52,500 nucleotides of DNA from Glandiceps talaboti. Its lineage: Eukaryota; Hemichordata; Enteropneusta; Spengelidae. The notes below the pieces were generated by a model that was given only the letters and a program-made list of their open reading frames with translations, made no database searches and was not told the origin of the DNA. The DNA lies in contig NC_135564.1 of the NCBI RefSeq assembly GCF_964340395.1, positions 12,422,891-12,475,390 on the forward strand. The letters run 5' to 3'. A program made the position numbers and the translations under genes. Positions 12,884 through 52,500 of this stretch are shown here, one piece after another; position 1 is the first letter of the stretch, and the number at the start of each line of letters is the position of its first letter.

Positions 12884-13084
12884 GCGGACAGACACCGCAC
12901 CATGCCTATAGCACTACTGAACCTTATCAGTCAGTTGCGCTAACAAACCCATGATATATCCCAACCAGATTTAAACTGAATGCCTTCCGTAAGGATTTAT
13001 GCAAGAAATTTAGCTCTATATCTGTTGCGGCATTGCTACTTTGACCATTGATTGTGATACCGAAAAGATGACTGTCGGTCAGAA

Positions 13085-13846
13085 GTGAAAGGAGTTTCGT
13101 TTCTTTTTCCAATAATTTCGGACTGGCTTACTACAAATGAAGCAGACCCCGGATACCAAACTTTTGAGATATTACACGATGCTAAGATTGGCACTGAAAT
13201 TGATAGTGAAACTGAAGACAAAGAAAACGATGTCCCGTGTGAACCGGTATCATCGCACGGCGAAGCGGCAGCTATGTTTTCTCGGTGTTTGTTATGGCTA
13301 GAGTCGCAGCCGGATTGTGAACCTACCCAGTTGTTTGCTCCGTAGTTTACACAGAAAAGCAGCAGACAGCCGTGCAATGAAACAGAAACCCGTGACTTCG
13401 TTTTTTTTAACTTTATTTTTTTCCTCACTGAGTGGCTAAATTGCGGACACATCGTTTGTACACATTGGTACAATTTGATTACATTTACATGTCAGTGAAC
13501 ACTATTTATAGATGCAACCATGACAACACTGCGTTCTTATCAGCTGTCCACCACGTCGTCGTCTTTCTTGTAAATACATTTTTTTATTTCTTCTACACAT
13601 ATTCAATTCACAATGTCGCTTTCCTCTTATATTCAACTCTTTGTTTGGTTTTTGTATTAAATAAGTACAGTTCAGTGTAAGTGTGATATGCAGCGTATGT
13701 GTACGTTCATTCTGTATGAGTGCGACATTTTGACCCTGCCCCGCGGCCCCGTCCCATCTCGATGCATATCGCATATCCGAACTGACCGCATATCCGAACT
13801 AAATGCATGTCCCTGTAAGCGTTCGGATAATCGACGTTTTACTGTA
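13085..13846 (+). pseudogene. 5'-truncated Tigger/pogo-type transposon relic
   Basis: An 86-residue frame (13085-13345) reads ISDWLTTNEADPGYQ, then EPVSSHGEAAAMFSRCLLWL and ESQPDCEPTQL, matching the C-terminal tail style of Tigger/Jerky DDE transposases (acidic stretch, then EA...L...L.WLE.Q). After ~475 bp comes GTTCGGATAATCGACGTTTT-ACTG followed by TA (13821-13846), a typical pogo/Tigger right TIR with TA duplication. Sub-terminal CGCATATCCGAACT is repeated. The left TIR is absent. Confidence 0.75.
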
Positions 13847-14063
13847 CTTCCTAAACTTCTAATCGAAAATCTAAAATGACACGATTTCTCTTTATTCATC
13901 TGCGCATCAGTGTGTGAAATTTGAAAATGATAAGTCCATATTTGACGAAATTGAAACGATGATAAATATTTCACCTGTTTGTGAACTCTGCGCTAATTCT
14001 AAACCTATTTTAAGGCCAAGAATAAAAAATTGTTTTCTGGTGAGTTTGAATCACTTAAATACC

Positions 14064-14483
14064 CTGCCTCGGTCTTCTATTTTCTCGTATTTGTGCAGCC
14101 AATGCAGAGTGCAGATCCAAGGGAAACACAAATAAGGTTGGCACGAAACCCCTGAAAACAGAGTCTTTCTCAGTAGTGTAGAGCACGAGTATAAAGTTGG
14201 CGTCAGATTCAAATTCGGATCTGAGGCCATCTGACTGCCTCGGTCTTCTTTTTTCTCGTGTTTGTGCAGCCAATGCAGAGTGCAGATCCAAGGGAAACAC
14301 AAAATAAGGTTGGCATGAAACCCCTGAAAAAAGAGACTTTCTCAGCAGTGTAGAGCACGAGTATAAATTTAAGTTGGCACCAGATTCAGATTCGGATCTG
14401 AGGCCATCTGACGCTCAATATAATGTTCATAAGATAACGCTACCCGAATCTGAATCTGAATCTGACGCCAACTTTATACTCGT
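14064..14483. repeat. 171-bp tandem duplication plus inverted arm
   Basis: Copy 1 (14064-14234) and copy 2 (14235-14412) share CCAATGCAGAGTGCAGATCC and most other bases. The CGAGTATAAAGTTGGCGTCA segment also returns inverted at about 14446-14483, with (GAATCT)n. No gene seen in it. Confidence 0.88.
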
Positions 14484-14894
14484 TCGATCGATTAATTACT
14501 CAAATTGGTCATTAATATTCATCTGATTATTACCAAAACCTAAACAGTTATGGCCATTACCCTACCGAACATGTCTATGAAATTGATGCAGCCATCTTTT
14601 CGGGAATGGTGACAAACACACGCGCGCACGCGCACACACAGACTTCATCGGTATATTATAACCTTCCTTACGGAAGGTAAAAACGATGAACAGCTATATA
14701 CACTGTCCAAGTACAGCTACCAAAGAAATGAAAAAAAAACCACCAATACATAAATGCGATTTAAAAGATAACATTAGACATTTCTGTGTACGGCGATAGT
14801 GGTTGTAAAACGATAAAAATCTCATGACGAAATAATACACAGTAAAGTAATATGACCTGGTTATTGTGATAAATTGACTTTTACCAACTTTACA

Positions 14895-51390
<36,496 letters not shown>

Positions 51391-52500
51391 CTACGATTAG
51401 AATAAAACAGATTGCACCTTGGGTAACATTAAGCTGAACAATGATATATCGCTGAAGGTGGAATCAATCCTACGTAAGTATTATCAATGTCGTAAAACCT
51501 CTAGCCTCTTTACGGTGGCGCTTAGGAGACATCCCCTCGCACAGTTTAACTGATTTCATTTCTTCAGTTAGACAATGTATACTCTTGTCTTATGAGAATG
51601 AAATACTATATGAATGTTGTAATGTCTGTTCTTCAAGGCTCGTAGATCTGCTACAATGAATGTTGTAACATCTTTTCTTCAAGCCTAGTAGAACGTTTGT
51701 AAAGTATATAGTTTACCGTGAAATTCAACGGTATCGAATCCTCCACTGTTACAAAAATAATACTATTACAGCTAAAACGATGTATAGTAGGCTTGGTGTT
51801 TCACTCATGTAACATGACATTCAATACACACCCCAGACTACTTTTAATGCAAAAGAAATTACCACATAGGTGTGGTGCACAGTGTGGATGTAGAAGTAGT
51901 GAAGTTGAAATGTTGATTATCAGTTACAAAATAAACAATTGCAGCCATTAAAATCATCAAGTCCATGTGTAATGTTTTCATTAGAAGCCTGTTTTTACTG
52001 CGGTGTAAAAGAATGGCAATGCTTATCAGTATTCATTGTGATTGGGCAAAGGATCCTGCTGTGTTTATTGTGTCTCTAGATCTGTTATTGTTAGTCTATG
52101 TTGAAATATATCTAGCGCTGTGTCAAAAACGTAATGTCCCATGAGTGAAACACCAAGCCTACATCATTTTAGCTATATAGGTATATTTTTCACAAAACTA
52201 ATTGCATAAAATCTTCTAAATAATTTCATCAAAATGTTAAAATATACGACGAACTTTACAGCTGATATGTATATCAATAATTGAACATCACTATTATGCT
52301 ATAATTAGAATTGATTATTATAGATAGTTATTCTAATGAGCATGAAGATTTCTTTACAATATTGTAAACGTTTAGTCTCATTGTAATGTAATACACTAAA
52401 AAGTGCATGTACCATTGTAAACACAGTACAATCTGCAGTACAGCGTTGACTATCAGGGCGCCATCACAGACAGTTTAAAGTTTAATACGACCCCTGTACT
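51391..52500 (-). other. intron upstream of e1 (continues beyond window)
   Basis: Holds the 51770-52174 TIR element and a ~57-bp direct duplication (AATGTTGTAA...CTTCAAG...TAGA) at about 51610-51695. No exon recognised. Confidence 0.6.
51770..52174. mobile_element. ~405-bp TIR element in the 5'-most intron
   Basis: AGCTAAAACGATGTA then GGCTTGGTGTTTCACTCATG on the left is matched by the complement of CATGAGTGAAACACCAAGCC then TACATCATTTTAGCT on the right. The left arm has a 5-bp insertion. The inside has no coding potential that I recognise. Confidence 0.78.

Noticed and set aside
14661-14680. ACCTTCCTTACGGAAGGT palindrome as a terminator or regulatory site
   Set aside because: Similar words occur in the interspersed repeats (12980), so it is more likely a repeat end than a specific signal.

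Overview
This is AT-rich animal nuclear DNA from an unidentified invertebrate. It has GT-AG introns of 0.3-3 kb, many microsatellites, and degenerate DNA transposons and MITE-like elements. The two genes seen are a single-exon LRR-Roc-COR (Roco) gene and a large NIDO-AMOP-VWD-EGF-SEA membrane protein. Both types are expanded in hemichordates, amphioxus, cnidarians and some lophotrochozoans. I cannot name the species from sequence alone. No prokaryotic feature, tRNA, rRNA or CRISPR was seen.

Layout: (1) 1-5600 is non-coding, rich in microsatellites and interspersed repeats, including an imperfect ~155-bp tandem array at about 4330-4985. (2) 5639-8923, plus strand, is one uninterrupted 1094-codon Roco GTPase gene. 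(3) 8924-14890 is intergenic, between two convergent genes. It holds microsatellites, a 5'-truncated Tigger/pogo transposon relic (13085-13846) and a 171-bp tandem plus inverted repeat (14064-14483). (4) 14895-51390, minus strand, is one very large gene whose 5' end lies beyond the window. I could chain 45 exons with matching splice phases, giving about 7.6 kb and 2534 codons that stay in frame from edge to stop. Protein order is EGF x3, NIDO, AMOP, VWD (with a GDPH motif), a cadherin-like stretch, about 24 EGF/calcium-binding EGF domains, SEA, EGF x2, SEA (with a GSVI cleavage-type motif), EGF, one transmembrane helix and a short tyrosine-containing tail. This is a MUC4-like or 'mucin-like' cell-surface protein. 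(5) 51391-52500 is intron, with a TIR element.

The most unusual signal is that the large gene has repeatedly suffered tandem duplications that straddle exon-intron junctions. I found six independent cases. Two copy a 5' splice site in frame (81-bp and 75-bp units, both multiples of 3, both open, offering alternative donors). One is an array of 14 decoy donors beside the real one, in alternating long and short units. Three copy 3' splice sites, one of them into five decoy acceptors. One more exon carries an internal 21-bp x3 coding repeat. Together they look like local replication slippage or unequal exchange creating splice-site arrays and potential new exon parts. Whether the decoys are used cannot be told from DNA alone.

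Other leads are a 2.6-kb DNA transposon in one intron (28-bp TIRs, TTA target duplication) with two related short copies elsewhere, a pair of inverted MITE copies 12 kb apart, three further foldback elements, and an orphan 228-bp phase 1-1 exon candidate without a recognisable domain.
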